NCBI GenBank assembly: GCA_017450065.1
Contig: JAFSYI010000041.1
Coordinates: 30,083-94,082 of the forward strand
Length of the DNA: 64,000 bases
Origin: Lachnospiraceae bacterium
GTDB lineage: Bacteria > Bacillota > Clostridia > Lachnospirales > Lachnospiraceae
Direction: 5' to 3'
How positions within the stretch are numbered: the first letter of the stretch is position 1; the number at the start of each line of letters is the position of its first letter. This document shows, in pieces, positions 51,520 to 59,569 of this stretch. The notes under the pieces are model-generated. The model was not told the DNA's origin. It made no database searches and saw only the letters and a program-made list of their open reading frames with translations. Both the position numbers and the translations under genes were made by a program.

Positions 51520-53832
51520 TTAAAAGCATCCCCAGTTATATCCGCATAAAGAAGTGCATGTTCTCCATGAAAAACTGCATGCAGTAGTCAATTTACAGGT
51601 AGAAACAGGCTTGCAAGGCGTGCAGGGAATGCAAGGAGTGCAGGGTGTGCAGGGTTTGATCACTATGCAGCAGGTCTTCTTAACATTCTTGATCTCAACC
51701 TTCTTCTTAACACTTGAACTGCATCTGTCAGCATTAAGACATACCGTCTCGCTTCCCTTTACTACTTCGAACCTGCTGTTCGAACACTGGGTATTTCCAC
51801 ATGCATCTGTCTCTGTTACAGTGTACTTAACACCTAATGCAAGGTTCTTAAAGGTAACTGTCTGTCCACCCTTGATAGGAACTATCTTCACGCATGAATA
51901 TGCATTTCCGTTAAGGTCATAGTAAAGTGTCTTTTTCCACCAGCAGGTACCTGTAGTTGATGTCAGTGTTACATAGAATGTTGTGTCATCCTTAACTGCC
52001 TTTCCACACTTATCAACATATACCTTTGTTACTTCAATTTCGCCTGTGGGCTCTTCGGGCTCTTCGGGCTCCTCGGGTTCTTCGATCTTCTTATTATCAA
52101 ATGCGATCGAATCTACTCTGTTACTGTCATCACACTTTATGCTGCATTCCTCAGGAGTAACGTCCTCATTAAACTTATAATAGCTCTCTGTCTTGTTCTG
52201 GTTTACAACATAACGTGACTGTACATTCTCGATGTCAACTTTAACGATATATACTGATTCATCCTTTGTATAACCTTCGGTATCTCCGCTCTCGGTTACT
52301 CTGTAATAATGCGTTCCCTCATCTGTAAGAGCATAAGGTATGGTATCAAATGCTGCTTCTGAACCGTTGTTGTTTACTGTCTGGATCTCTGTCCATGCTC
52401 CGTCTTTTGCTTCCTCAAGCTTGAAATTAAATACTTCATTCTCTGAAGGGGTCTGTCCGTCTACTGTCTTTACAAGCTTAAATCCTGTAGCAGCACCCTC
52501 AAACTTCTTGCCGTTGTAAGGCCACATATGACCTTCATGTCTCTCACTGGTGAAATCCTTACTGATCACACATCCGTTGTAATCACCGCCACCCGGGAAT
52601 CTTACGAAAGCATTGGGAGCAATGATGTGTCCGAAATGCGCATGTGAAGAACGCATTGTGATATCTGTTGCATTGGGCATTATGAAGACTATACTTGAAT
52701 TCTTACCATACTCGGCTGATTCTTCAATCGTTCCGTTTACCTTAACATCCGGGAACATTGTGATCTCATCCGAGCTGTCAACTATAAGGATCGTATCTAC
52801 AGCCGACTGAACATCTGATCCATAGATGTTGATCATGCTGATTCCCTGAAGTGAATCTATGCTGTAAGTGCTTCCTGCCCTGATGTTAAGTGTTGTTGCT
52901 GCCTTTTCAGAAACAATGTTGTAGAAATCCGTTTCATTTTCTCTGTCTATTACATAATCTACAGCAAGTCCTGCGATATCACTCTGGATCGACTCAAATG
53001 CCGCATCAAAGTCAATGTACTCGTCAGAATACAGGAGGGCTCTTGTATTATGGATTCCCTTTCCTGTTTCCTTATTTACATAGCATCCACCGAAATCATC
53101 ATCCCAATCTACGTTTGACTTTCTCCACTCATACTTGCCTTCGTTTACAGTACCGAGATACAGGATTCCGCCACCTACGGAAGCATACCACTCATTCTGT
53201 GTAAGAGCACCGCGGATATAACTGTTTGCATCAAATATAACACCGCGCATTCCCCAATATGTGATCTCTGCATCTCCACCGGCTGCGATGGGTCCCATTG
53301 TATGATTGGTATCAACGATGCTGTTCTTTATAAAAAGATTATAGTTATTAAGTATATATCCTACAGAATATGAACCTCCGTCCTGAAGGAATGTTGATAC
53401 CTCTACCGTTTCCTCTTCCTCAACATTCTCTTCCTCTGTCTCTTCGACGATCTCATCACCGGATACTGTTTCTTCGTCTTCATTTACAAGATCTATCTCA
53501 TCGCTGTTCTGCTGCTCATTATCATCTGCATCATCGGATGTCAGAACAGTCTCATCATCTGCAATATCATTATTCTCTTCGTCTGCAATAATCTCATCAC
53601 TGCTGACCCCGTTTTCATTACCTTCCACAGCAAGTGAATCTGCCTCACCAAGCGTCTCATCTACTGAAGAATTACTGTCATCGAGAATCACTTCTTCTTC
53701 CACAACCCTGTCCTGTCCCCAACAGAACAGATAATCCTGCGGGCATGCCATTGCAGCCTGAGCGTTGCCCATAAGCATTGATACTGCTGCCAGCATCGCG
53801 CCAGTTGTCTTCAACCATTTTCTTCTTTTCAT
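51520..53832 (-). CDS. Secreted adhesin-like protein with cysteine-rich tail
   Basis: A 770-residue secreted protein. A signal peptide (residues 1-30, cleavage near AQA) is followed by an acidic stretch to about 150. A choice-of-anchor-A type domain (about 155-445: TMGPIAAGGDAEITY, RSSHAHFGHIIAPNAF) comes next, then a pilin-like beta domain of the FctA/SpaA kind (about 448-580), an EPEEPEEPEEP linker, and a second beta domain (595-715). The last 54 residues hold 11 cysteines, including CTPCTPCIPCTPC. There is no LPxTG motif and no C-terminal membrane helix. The cysteines could cross-link the protein to itself or to the surface. It starts with a good AAGGAGAG site and is followed by a strong terminator. 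Attachment function is inferred. Confidence 0.8.
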   Translation of the reverse strand: MKRRKWLKTTGAMLAAVSMLMGNAQAAMACPQDYLFCWGQDRVVEEEVILDDSNSSVDETLGEADSLAVEGNENGVSSDEIIADEENNDIADDETVLTSDDADDNEQQNSDEIDLVNEDEETVSGDEIVEETEEENVEEEETVEVSTFLQDGGSYSVGYILNNYNLFIKNSIVDTNHTMGPIAAGGDAEITYWGMRGVIFDANSYIRGALTQNEWYASVGGGILYLGTVNEGKYEWRKSNVDWDDDFGGCYVNKETGKGIHNTRALLYSDEYIDFDAAFESIQSDIAGLAVDYVIDRENETDFYNIVSEKAATTLNIRAGSTYSIDSLQGISMINIYGSDVQSAVDTILIVDSSDEITMFPDVKVNGTIEESAEYGKNSSIVFIMPNATDITMRSSHAHFGHIIAPNAFVRFPGGGDYNGCVISKDFTSERHEGHMWPYNGKKFEGAATGFKLVKTVDGQTPSENEVFNFKLEEAKDGAWTEIQTVNNNGSEAAFDTIPYALTDEGTHYYRVTESGDTEGYTKDESVYIVKVDIENVQSRYVVNQNKTESYYKFNEDVTPEECSIKCDDSNRVDSIAFDNKKIEEPEEPEEPEEPTGEIEVTKVYVDKCGKAVKDDTTFYVTLTSTTGTCWWKKTLYYDLNGNAYSCVKIVPIKGGQTVTFKNLALGVKYTVTETDACGNTQCSNSRFEVVKGSETVCLNADRCSSSVKKKVEIKNVKKTCCIVIKPCTPCTPCIPCTPCKPVSTCKLTTACSFSWRTCTSLCGYNWGCF

Positions 53833-54116
53833 CTTTTCTCTCCTTGATAATTAATGATGTGATACATTATACCCTCTATGTAACAACATCTTAGTTTGTA
53901 TCAGTTGATAAAGTTTCGAAACATGTTTAATGTCGATTTTTATCAGCTTGATATACTTTTTATGTTGTTATGTGTCACATTCTATCATGTTTAGGTCAAA
54001 AAAGATAGCCTTTTTTTCATTTTTGTTAAATCGGTATAGTATTATCTGTAAAAATAAAAATGTGTTGGAAAAATCATCCAAATGTTTTCAAATATGTTTA
54101 AGACACTTTTTTCTCG

Positions 54117-54572
54117 TTATTCTACCTTTATCATCCGGTATCCGATACCGACATGAGTCTGGATATACTCAGGAGAATCAGGGAGCGATTCCGGCTTTTT
54201 CCGTAGAGTTACCATAAAGACACGAAGAGATGCTATATCATTGTCCCAACTTCGTCCCCAGATATTTTGCATTATATATGTATGGGTCAGCACCTTACCC
54301 GTATTTTTGGCAAGAACGCAAAGCATCCTGAATTCAATCGGAGTAAGCTTCAGCTCTTCTCCGTTAAGATAGGCACAGCCTGCCGGGTAATCGATCTTAA
54401 GATTTCCGTTTGTGTAAACAAAACTGCCGGTTCCGCTTTCTGAGCTCATCACGGAAAGACGTCTTATGATAACACGAAGACGTGCCAACAGCTTTTCAAC
54501 CGAAAACGGTTTTGTGAGATAATCATCGGCTCCCGCATCCAGTGCGGTTATCTTATCCGTATTAAGATTTAA
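54117..54572 (-). pseudogene. Truncated OmpR-family response regulator
   Basis: The frame encodes the end of a receiver domain (DKITALDAGADDYLTKPFS) and a complete winged-helix domain of the OmpR/KdpE type (KLTPIEFRMLCVLAKNTGK, HVGIGYRMIKVE). The first part of the receiver, including the phosphorylation site, is missing: upstream the frame meets the TAA of the LuxR-type ORF. No ATG with a ribosome site precedes the remaining part; only a TTG within the receiver remnant and an internal ATG after it are available. The winged helix itself looks intact, so a DNA-binding fragment could still be made. Most likely a deletion remnant. Confidence 0.8.
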
Positions 54573-54800
54573 TTAAGAAAACAAATCCCTGAATTCCTTT
54601 CTGCCCGGAACCCACGCCTTCTCATAAATATGTGTGAAGTGGTTCTTGACCGTTTGTTCACTGATCCCAAACATATACGCTATCCTTCTGTTGGAAAATC
54701 CGGATACCTTTAGGAAACCCAATTCAAGTTCACGCTTTGTAAGTCCGAATTTACAGGCAATATTCAGGTATTTTTCCTTGGTAATACCTGATTCACTCAT
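54573..54800 (-). CDS. Small LuxR-type helix-turn-helix protein
   Basis: A 75-residue protein that is almost only a LuxR-type DNA-binding domain: LTKRELELGFLKVSGFSNRRIAY, then ISEQTVKNHFTHIYEK. It lacks an N-terminal receiver or ligand domain. Its start overlaps the stop of the four-helix membrane protein gene by eight bases, so the two are translationally coupled and the membrane protein may control it. Its frame continues, across one TAA, into the truncated response regulator. Such membrane protein plus short LuxR pairs are seen in Firmicutes; the signal is unknown. Confidence 0.8.
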   Translation of the reverse strand: MSESGITKEKYLNIACKFGLTKRELELGFLKVSGFSNRRIAYMFGISEQTVKNHFTHIYEKAWVPGRKEFRDLFS

Positions 54801-55272
54801 CCCCTAAATCCATTTCCTCGTTCATTTTTCTTTCGGCATTCAGCTTAAGAGGCATAAGGAAGAATTCAATAATGACTGCATAGAAGCCCGAAAGAAAACA
54901 TACCGCAAGATCCGGACCGATCGTTGAGGGTGTATCCAGCCTTCCCAACAGCAGGATACCCGATATTATGATAGCGAACAATGCTCCGTATACTGTAAGC
55001 TTCTGTGCGGCATATACCGCACCTATTATATTTTTCAGTTCAAGAAGACTGTACTGTTTTATTCCGACGGAAAATGACTTTATGAAATCCTTCCACTCAC
55101 CCATAATGATCAGGCCGGGTATCAGGATCAATATGATACAAAGAAGAGAAGGCAGGTCAAGAAACCAAACGATCGTTGACAATCCCCAGGCGGAGAAAAA
55201 GAGAATAAATAAGAATATCGCCAAAAAGAGCAGCATTTCGCCAAGCAGCACCATTCGTATATTTTTCTTCAT
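54793..55272 (-). CDS. Four-helix membrane protein paired with a LuxR-type regulator
   Basis: A 159-residue membrane protein with four hydrophobic helices (about residues 8-35, 38-58, 92-112, 124-145). A cytoplasmic segment (GEWKDFIKSFSVGIKQYSLLE) lies between helices 2 and 3, and the tail is charged. The pattern FLDLPSLLCIILILIPGL followed by KDFIKSF is reminiscent of the MotA/ExbB group, but the protein is too short and lacks their other regions, so this is only a resemblance. It starts after GGGAGGTG. Coupling to the LuxR-type gene suggests it modulates that regulator. Confidence 0.65.
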   Translation of the reverse strand: MKKNIRMVLLGEMLLFLAIFLFILFFSAWGLSTIVWFLDLPSLLCIILILIPGLIIMGEWKDFIKSFSVGIKQYSLLELKNIIGAVYAAQKLTVYGALFAIIISGILLLGRLDTPSTIGPDLAVCFLSGFYAVIIEFFLMPLKLNAERKMNEEMDLGDE

Positions 55273-55945
55273 GAGAACACCTCCCGATATGTTAGTTTAT
55301 CGTTCTATAGCAAACATATCACACTACTCACGAAAAATATATAGTACCTTTTTGGACCTGTATCACAACTCAAAGTAGAAATTACGCGTTTATACAACCA
55401 TATTACAACTCATACTTGTGATAGGCTTAATGATATATATGCGTTTCTGTCATGTTTCTCAACAAATCTTATCAAAGTTGTTCTCCTTTAATCTCAGAAG
55501 TCCTTACATAATGTAAGGTACATAGAGCTTATTCCCGAGGCGCTTATAAGACTAGGTTTTTTAATATCTGCAATTAAAAATAACTATAAACCAATACCTT
55601 GCGATAACATCTCGAAGAGCAGTTTTAATAGTTTTCATCAAAGAAAATATAACATTAACGAACTCATTCCGCCAGATTGTTCTATTTTTTAATACATCAT
55701 TATCTGCACATAATTGTTAAATGCAGTTCATCAGGACTCCCTTTGGCCAAATTTTCCAAAGGGTAAGTGGAATTAAAAATTCAATTTTGCGCATCGATAT
55801 ATAATTAATTTAAGTGGTGTTGTCGTTTAAAAATATGCTATAATAACCTTACCAAGAAGGTCTCCTTTAATAGGTAAACAGAGATGAGTCCTTTAAGGGG
55901 CTTTCTCTGAGTTTGGTACGTTATCAATAACAGAGAAAGAAAAAA
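55273..55945. other. Long A+T-rich intergenic region with hairpins and a leader
   Basis: 673 bases without a convincing gene, between divergent units. Contents seen: a hairpin at 55736-55767 (ACTCCCTTTGG / CCAAAGGGTAAGT, 8 perfect base pairs plus three more); the promoter of the Uma2 gene at 55839-55844; and a leader of about 95 bases before the ATG that can fold, with outer arms TACCAA and TTGGTA around a CAGAGA/TCTCTG hairpin containing CCTTTAAGG. I match the leader to no known riboswitch. The remainder may hold remnants of lost genes. Confidence 0.5.
55839..55844 (+). promoter_or_regulatory. Extended -10 promoter of the Uma2 gene
   Basis: TATAAT preceded by TGC, an extended -10 element. 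The -35 region is weak. It starts the structured leader described in the surrounding region. Confidence 0.5.
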
Positions 55946-56527
55946 ATGGAGGTATTGAATAGCCTTATGAACTATCCTTCAAACAACAAAATCGGATATT
56001 CTATTAAGGATGTGTCCGAAAGAGAAGACCATGCGGAACTTATCAGAGGCTCTTTAATTGTAACAGACAAGACATCCGTTGCTCATAATAACGCGGTGCT
56101 GGAAGTCGCCACGGCCTTAAGACAGTTTGTCACTGCTAATAATGGCAAATGCAAAGTATTTACAGAAAACGTTGCGTTATACTGTGATGAATTATGCGAT
56201 GATAAGGGTAATCTGTTTTTGCCGGACGTAATGTCTGTTTGTGACGAAGCCGGCATAAAAGATGATGGAATACATACCGCTCCTTTATTTGTTGCAGAAG
56301 TCACATCTGAATCCACAAAAAAGAATGACTATGGAATAAAAATGTTGACTTACAGAGACATAGGCGTAAAGGAGTATTGGGTTGTTGATCTTCAAAGGAA
56401 ATCGGTAGTTCGATATTTGGCAGATAATGATTTTGCTCCAGAAGTAATCGTATATCCTCACATAACAACAATTTCCGTGCAGGTTTACCCGTCGTTAGAA
56501 ATTGATTTAGCTCAGTTTTTTGAGTAA
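55946..56527 (+). CDS. Uma2-family putative restriction-like nuclease
   Basis: A 193-residue protein of the Uma2 (DUF820) family, with a PD-(D/E)xK nuclease fold. Visible motifs are the helix start HAELIRGSLIV, FLPDVMSVCDE with the acidic PD, and PLFVAEVTSESTKKND with the E-x-T/S-K arrangement, then KMLTYRDIGVKEYWVVDL. Biological roles of Uma2 proteins are mostly unknown; they are frequent in mobile or variable regions. The start at 55946 has no clear Shine-Dalgarno; a second ATG at 55967 has GGAGG but rather far away. A good terminator follows the gene. Confidence 0.85.
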   Translation: MEVLNSLMNYPSNNKIGYSIKDVSEREDHAELIRGSLIVTDKTSVAHNNAVLEVATALRQFVTANNGKCKVFTENVALYCDELCDDKGNLFLPDVMSVCDEAGIKDDGIHTAPLFVAEVTSESTKKNDYGIKMLTYRDIGVKEYWVVDLQRKSVVRYLADNDFAPEVIVYPHITTISVQVYPSLEIDLAQFFE

Positions 56528-56552
56528 AAAACTGGGCGATTCAACGAAGCAT

Positions 56553-56586
56553 AAATACTCTCAACTTCGGTTGGGAGTATTTTTTT
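56553..56586 (+). terminator. Terminator of the Uma2 gene
   Basis: AAATACTCTCAAC, loop TTCG, GTTGGGAGTATTT with one mismatch, followed by a T-run. It lies about 25 bases past the stop. Confidence 0.85.
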
Positions 56587-56685
56587 GCAAAATCCGGGCT
56601 TGTCATTTGGCAAATTGAGCTTTGTTGGGCATACTATAAATGGTTTCTCTTTTGTGGTACTTGCGAAGACATTCAAAAGGCTCCT

Positions 56686-57378
56686 TTGCTGAGCAGGAAA
56701 GAACAAAAGAATCTCGAAGAAAAGCTCGCCACCACTCAGGTCCTTCTCTCTAAAGCCAACAAAATGGTCAACATGTCAAATGTGGAAGCCGTCAGGTCCA
56801 CTCAGGCAGCTAAGGAGGCTGCCGGGCAAAAGGCGGTAAAGGATATCACTTATCATAAAAAGATAGCCGATAATAAGGTTTCCGAGGCAATCAAGGCAAA
56901 GAATGCCGCCGTCATACAGGCCAATGAGAAGGTAAAGACTGCTGAGAAAAACCGACAGATAGCGCAGGGATTACTGTTTATCACGCTCCTGTGCTGCATT
57001 ATCATGCATCCGGCTATTCTATCGGATGCATGGGATATGGTATATGTGCCTACTGTATGGATCCGGGAAAGCATTGGTAATGTTGAATCCGCTCTGCTCG
57101 CTCTTGCCTGCATTGCCGGGGGCGGTTTCGCAGGCTACAGATTATGGCTGTATTACAGGAAACGCTGGTGCTGCCTGTCACAGAGGATATTACTTGCATC
57201 CCTTGCTGCCGTCATATTATTTGGAGATATTAAACATAAAATCGCGGATATCAACCTTGTCCTACTCGTAATCATCATTCAAATCCTGTATCTTGGGCTC
57301 CTTATTTATCTTGACGACCATTTTGAAACCCATAACAGGACATATGCCTGGATCAGAATACAGCATTTTGATTATTGA
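56686..57378 (+). CDS. Coiled-coil membrane protein, possibly 5'-truncated
   Basis: A protein of 230 residues if translation begins at the TTG at 56686. The first 95 residues are a strongly charged coiled coil (KNLEEKLATTQVLLSKANK and so on); then come hydrophobic segments near residues 97-115, 140-160, 175-190 and 195-215. The frame remains open for some 40 codons upstream of the TTG with no ATG near a ribosome site, only AAAGG close to the TTG. It could therefore be the 3' part of a longer gene that lost its start. I do not recognise the family. The gene ends 90 bases before a minus-strand terminator. Confidence 0.45.
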   Translation: MLSRKEQKNLEEKLATTQVLLSKANKMVNMSNVEAVRSTQAAKEAAGQKAVKDITYHKKIADNKVSEAIKAKNAAVIQANEKVKTAEKNRQIAQGLLFITLLCCIIMHPAILSDAWDMVYVPTVWIRESIGNVESALLALACIAGGGFAGYRLWLYYRKRWCCLSQRILLASLAAVILFGDIKHKIADINLVLLVIIIQILYLGLLIYLDDHFETHNRTYAWIRIQHFDY

Positions 57379-57467
57379 TGTTTTATCTCCACCTTCTGAC
57401 GTTTTCCAAGTTCTTCAAGGGATTGCGAGGATTAGTTCTATTATGAATTTGTTCACCTGTTTCAGTA

Positions 57468-57503
57468 TAAAAACCCGCTACCAGTTGATATCTGATAGCG
57501 GGT
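57468..57503 (-). terminator. Minus-strand terminator of the double-glycine locus
   Basis: ACCCGCTACCAG (57473-57484) and CTGATAGCGGGT (57492-57503) form a 12-bp stem with one mismatch, followed on the minus strand by TTTTTAT. It ends transcription about 130 bases past the stop at 57634. Confidence 0.8.
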
Positions 57504-57593
57504 GAAGGGTTCTTTATCTTTTCTCTTATACTATATATACGGTGTTGGAGTCGGGCAGAATCGACCAATTTGGCAAATCTCTAATACCACGGT

Positions 57594-57637
57594 TTTTGCG
57601 TAAGTGGTCTTTTTAGTGCCTATTTGGCAATTATCAG
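57594..57637 (-). repeat. Control element copy A
   Basis: On the minus strand: CTGATAATTGCCAAATAGGC, then CACTAAAAAGACCACTTACGC and AAAA. It matches copy C (60616-60660) in about 39 of 44 positions and includes the stop codon of the 57634-57966 gene. No -10 element is seen downstream, so it is either decayed or serves a short transcript ending at 57468. Confidence 0.7.
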
Positions 57638-57966
57638 TCCTTCACTACATCATTCCACCAGACAGGATATCCGTCCCTCTCCAGTATATAATCTTTACCA
57701 ACCATTCCTTCCATCTTTTTGATAAACTTAATGGTCTCCGCATCATCTAAGGATACGCCCTGATGACACTTCTTACATAACCATACTGATCCATTCCACT
57801 CTGCAGGACTCCCGCACTTCCAACAGGTAGCTTCTCCGGCGTTACCAACACCGCCTTTTGCTCCGGCCATAGCAGCATCGCTCATTTCCATATTTTTCTG
57901 TGAAGAAAACTTGTTAAGCTCATCATTCCAGATTTTTTCCATGTTATCTCTTGTAAGTTCACTCAT
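57634..57966 (-). CDS. Double-glycine-leader protein with zinc ribbon
   Basis: A 110-residue protein. Residues 24-39 read KNMEMSDAAMAGAKGG, a double-glycine type leader nearly identical to that of the gene at 59570. After the GG a small zinc ribbon follows (CWKCG, then CKKC, about 20 residues apart) and an acidic end. Such leaders direct export by peptidase-containing ABC transporters in bacteriocin and peptide-signal systems; no transporter is in the window. The first 23 residues form an extension before the leader. It has a strong AAGGAGGACG site and copy B of the control element with a promoter upstream. Secretion and any bacteriocin role are inferred. Confidence 0.6.
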   Translation of the reverse strand: MSELTRDNMEKIWNDELNKFSSQKNMEMSDAAMAGAKGGVGNAGEATCWKCGSPAEWNGSVWLCKKCHQGVSLDDAETIKFIKKMEGMVGKDYILERDGYPVWWNDVVKD

Positions 57967-58028
57967 TTGATCGTCCTCCTTATATTTCCGCTTCGCTTTG
58001 GAAGCTGTTGCTTTTTGTTCTTTGCCTT

Positions 58029-58103
58029 ATTATACGATGGAGAAACTGTAAAAGTAACGGATATTGCGTAACTGGTCGTTTTTTATGTCTATTCGGCGTG
58101 TCT
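58029..58103 (-). promoter_or_regulatory. Promoter with control element copy B
   Basis: On the minus strand: the conserved box GACCAGTTACGCA (58063-58075), a 7-base gap, TTACTT as -35 (58052-58057), 17 bases, TATAAT (58029-58034). It lies about 60 bases before the start at 57966. The box and its spacing to -35 match copy C, which suggests an activator or repressor site. Confidence 0.65.
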
Positions 58104-58123
58104 TAGTATACGTTGGAAATATA

Positions 58124-58648
58124 CTAATAAGCATGCATTACTCCGTCATCCATGTTCTGCGTATCCAAATAAATGCTGAACAGGATCTGCTCTACAAGTT
58201 CTTCGGCATCATCCCCGTCAAGCCAGAAGGACAGTTCCGCAAAATCATCATCATTTTCAAATATATAATTAGCTACACGATATGATTCTCCATCATATTC
58301 TTCTTGAGAATAATACAGCATCATGGAAATACCGTTATATGTTACTTCTTCTACACCGTCAGCCTTGTATTCCTTGGCTTCCTTTTTGGCATATTCCTCT
58401 AAAGTCATACCGTCTTTTCCGAACTGATAAACATCGAAATCCATAAGGTGCTCATCGCTCTTATAGTAAGCGATCTGATCGTCTTTACGATCATCCTTGG
58501 TTACTTCTCCGCTGTAGTAGTCAGATGGGATGCTTATGTTAAAACCTGTTGTTCCCAGGGCAATTTCCGTAACTACGTGATCAGTCTCATCGGTACTTAC
58601 GGACCTGGAACCACCCCCCGCAAAGACAAGGTTCGCCATCTTTACCAC
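58124..58648 (-). CDS. Tandem copy of the lipoprotein domain, without signal
   Basis: A 174-residue protein whose residues 25-170 are roughly 85 percent identical by eye to the middle of the upstream lipoprotein (for example DDQIAYYKSDEHLMDFDVYQ in both). It lacks the signal peptide, the lipobox cysteine and the C-terminal domain. It starts at a GTG at 58648 with GGAAGG nearby, two bases after the stop of its parent; an ATG lies nine bases later. A run of six G's sits near its start. It is either a cytoplasmic partner or a decaying duplicate. The remaining domain looks intact. Confidence 0.65.
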   Translation of the reverse strand: MVKMANLVFAGGGSRSVSTDETDHVVTEIALGTTGFNISIPSDYYSGEVTKDDRKDDQIAYYKSDEHLMDFDVYQFGKDGMTLEEYAKKEAKEYKADGVEEVTYNGISMMLYYSQEEYDGESYRVANYIFENDDDFAELSFWLDGDDAEELVEQILFSIYLDTQNMDDGVMHAY

Positions 58649-58650
58649 TT

Positions 58651-59535
58651 CTAAGCCTTCCTTATCCGCACCATTTGTGAATAACGAGAATTACTTATGT
58701 TTTCAGACGTATACAGACGGACATCGGCCATGATCTCACCTACCTTATCTACGCCTTCAGCATCCCATTCATAGAAAAGGCCTGAAATATCTTCATAATC
58801 CCCGGTTTTCCTCATCCTGGCACTATACCTTACATCATCCATCGTAAAGTTCATTTCTGCCAAACCGTCATTTTCATTTACACCAAATGCTACATCATAG
58901 GCCCCCTCAGGTACAATAAACTCGCAGCCTGTTCGTTCTTTTACTTCCTCGGCTGTCAGATCATATATCCAGGGATTTGCCAGTCCGACCATCTGTTCCT
59001 GACGGATACTTGACATTATCTGTTCTACAAGTTCTTCAGCATCATCCCCGTCAAGCCAGAATGACAGCTCAGCAAAATCCTCGAAGTTTTCAAATATATA
59101 ATTGGCTACCCGGTATTCTTCTCCCTCGTATTCTTCCTGTGAATAATACAACATCATGGGAATACCGTTATATTTTACTTCTTCCACATCGTCAGCCTTG
59201 TATTCCTCAGCTTCCTTTTTGGCATATTCCTTTAAAATCATACCGTCTTTTCCGAACTGATATACATCGAAATCCATAAGATGCTCATCGCTCTTATAGT
59301 AGGCGATCTGATCGTCTTTACGTTCTTCCTTTGTTACTTCTGAACTGTAGTAATCAGAAGGAATGCTTATGGCATATCCGGTAGTACCTATGTCGATATC
59401 CTGAGTTTCCGATGCTTCCGGTTTTTGCTCATTCTGTACTGCACCATTCATATTGATATTAACGTTAACATTCTCGCATCCGGCTAATGTCAGTGCCATT
59501 GCTGCAATTATTACGCTCATTTTTGTTCTTGTCAT
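58651..59535 (-). CDS. Lipoprotein of the double-glycine locus
   Basis: A 294-residue lipoprotein. The signal peptide ends in the lipobox LAGC (MTRTKMSVIIAAMALTLAGC). An Asn-rich linker follows, then domain 1 (about residues 45-180), which is duplicated in the next gene, and domain 2 (190-290) with GCEFIVPEGAYDVAFGVN and DISGLFYEWD, a pattern I have seen in Lachnospiraceae surface proteins but cannot name. ATG 59535 has AGGAGG upstream; the frame is open further upstream without signal-like sequence. It begins 35 bases after the double-glycine gene at 59570. A role in immunity to, or sensing of, the exported peptide is possible but not shown. Confidence 0.75.
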   Translation of the reverse strand: MTRTKMSVIIAAMALTLAGCENVNVNINMNGAVQNEQKPEASETQDIDIGTTGYAISIPSDYYSSEVTKEERKDDQIAYYKSDEHLMDFDVYQFGKDGMILKEYAKKEAEEYKADDVEEVKYNGIPMMLYYSQEEYEGEEYRVANYIFENFEDFAELSFWLDGDDAEELVEQIMSSIRQEQMVGLANPWIYDLTAEEVKERTGCEFIVPEGAYDVAFGVNENDGLAEMNFTMDDVRYSARMRKTGDYEDISGLFYEWDAEGVDKVGEIMADVRLYTSENISNSRYSQMVRIRKA

Positions 59536-59569
59536 GGTTATCTTTCCTCCTGTCTGCTCATTAGTAATA

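Noticed and set aside
51520-51700. Sortase anchor at the end of the surface protein
   Set aside because: No LPxTG-like motif or hydrophobic tail; the end is cysteine-rich.
57383-57568. Minus-strand frame of 61 codons downstream of element copy A
   Set aside because: It runs through the terminator and has no ribosome site.
58600-58640. Phase-variable G-run in the lipoprotein copy
   Set aside because: Six bases are too short to claim it; kept only as a remark.
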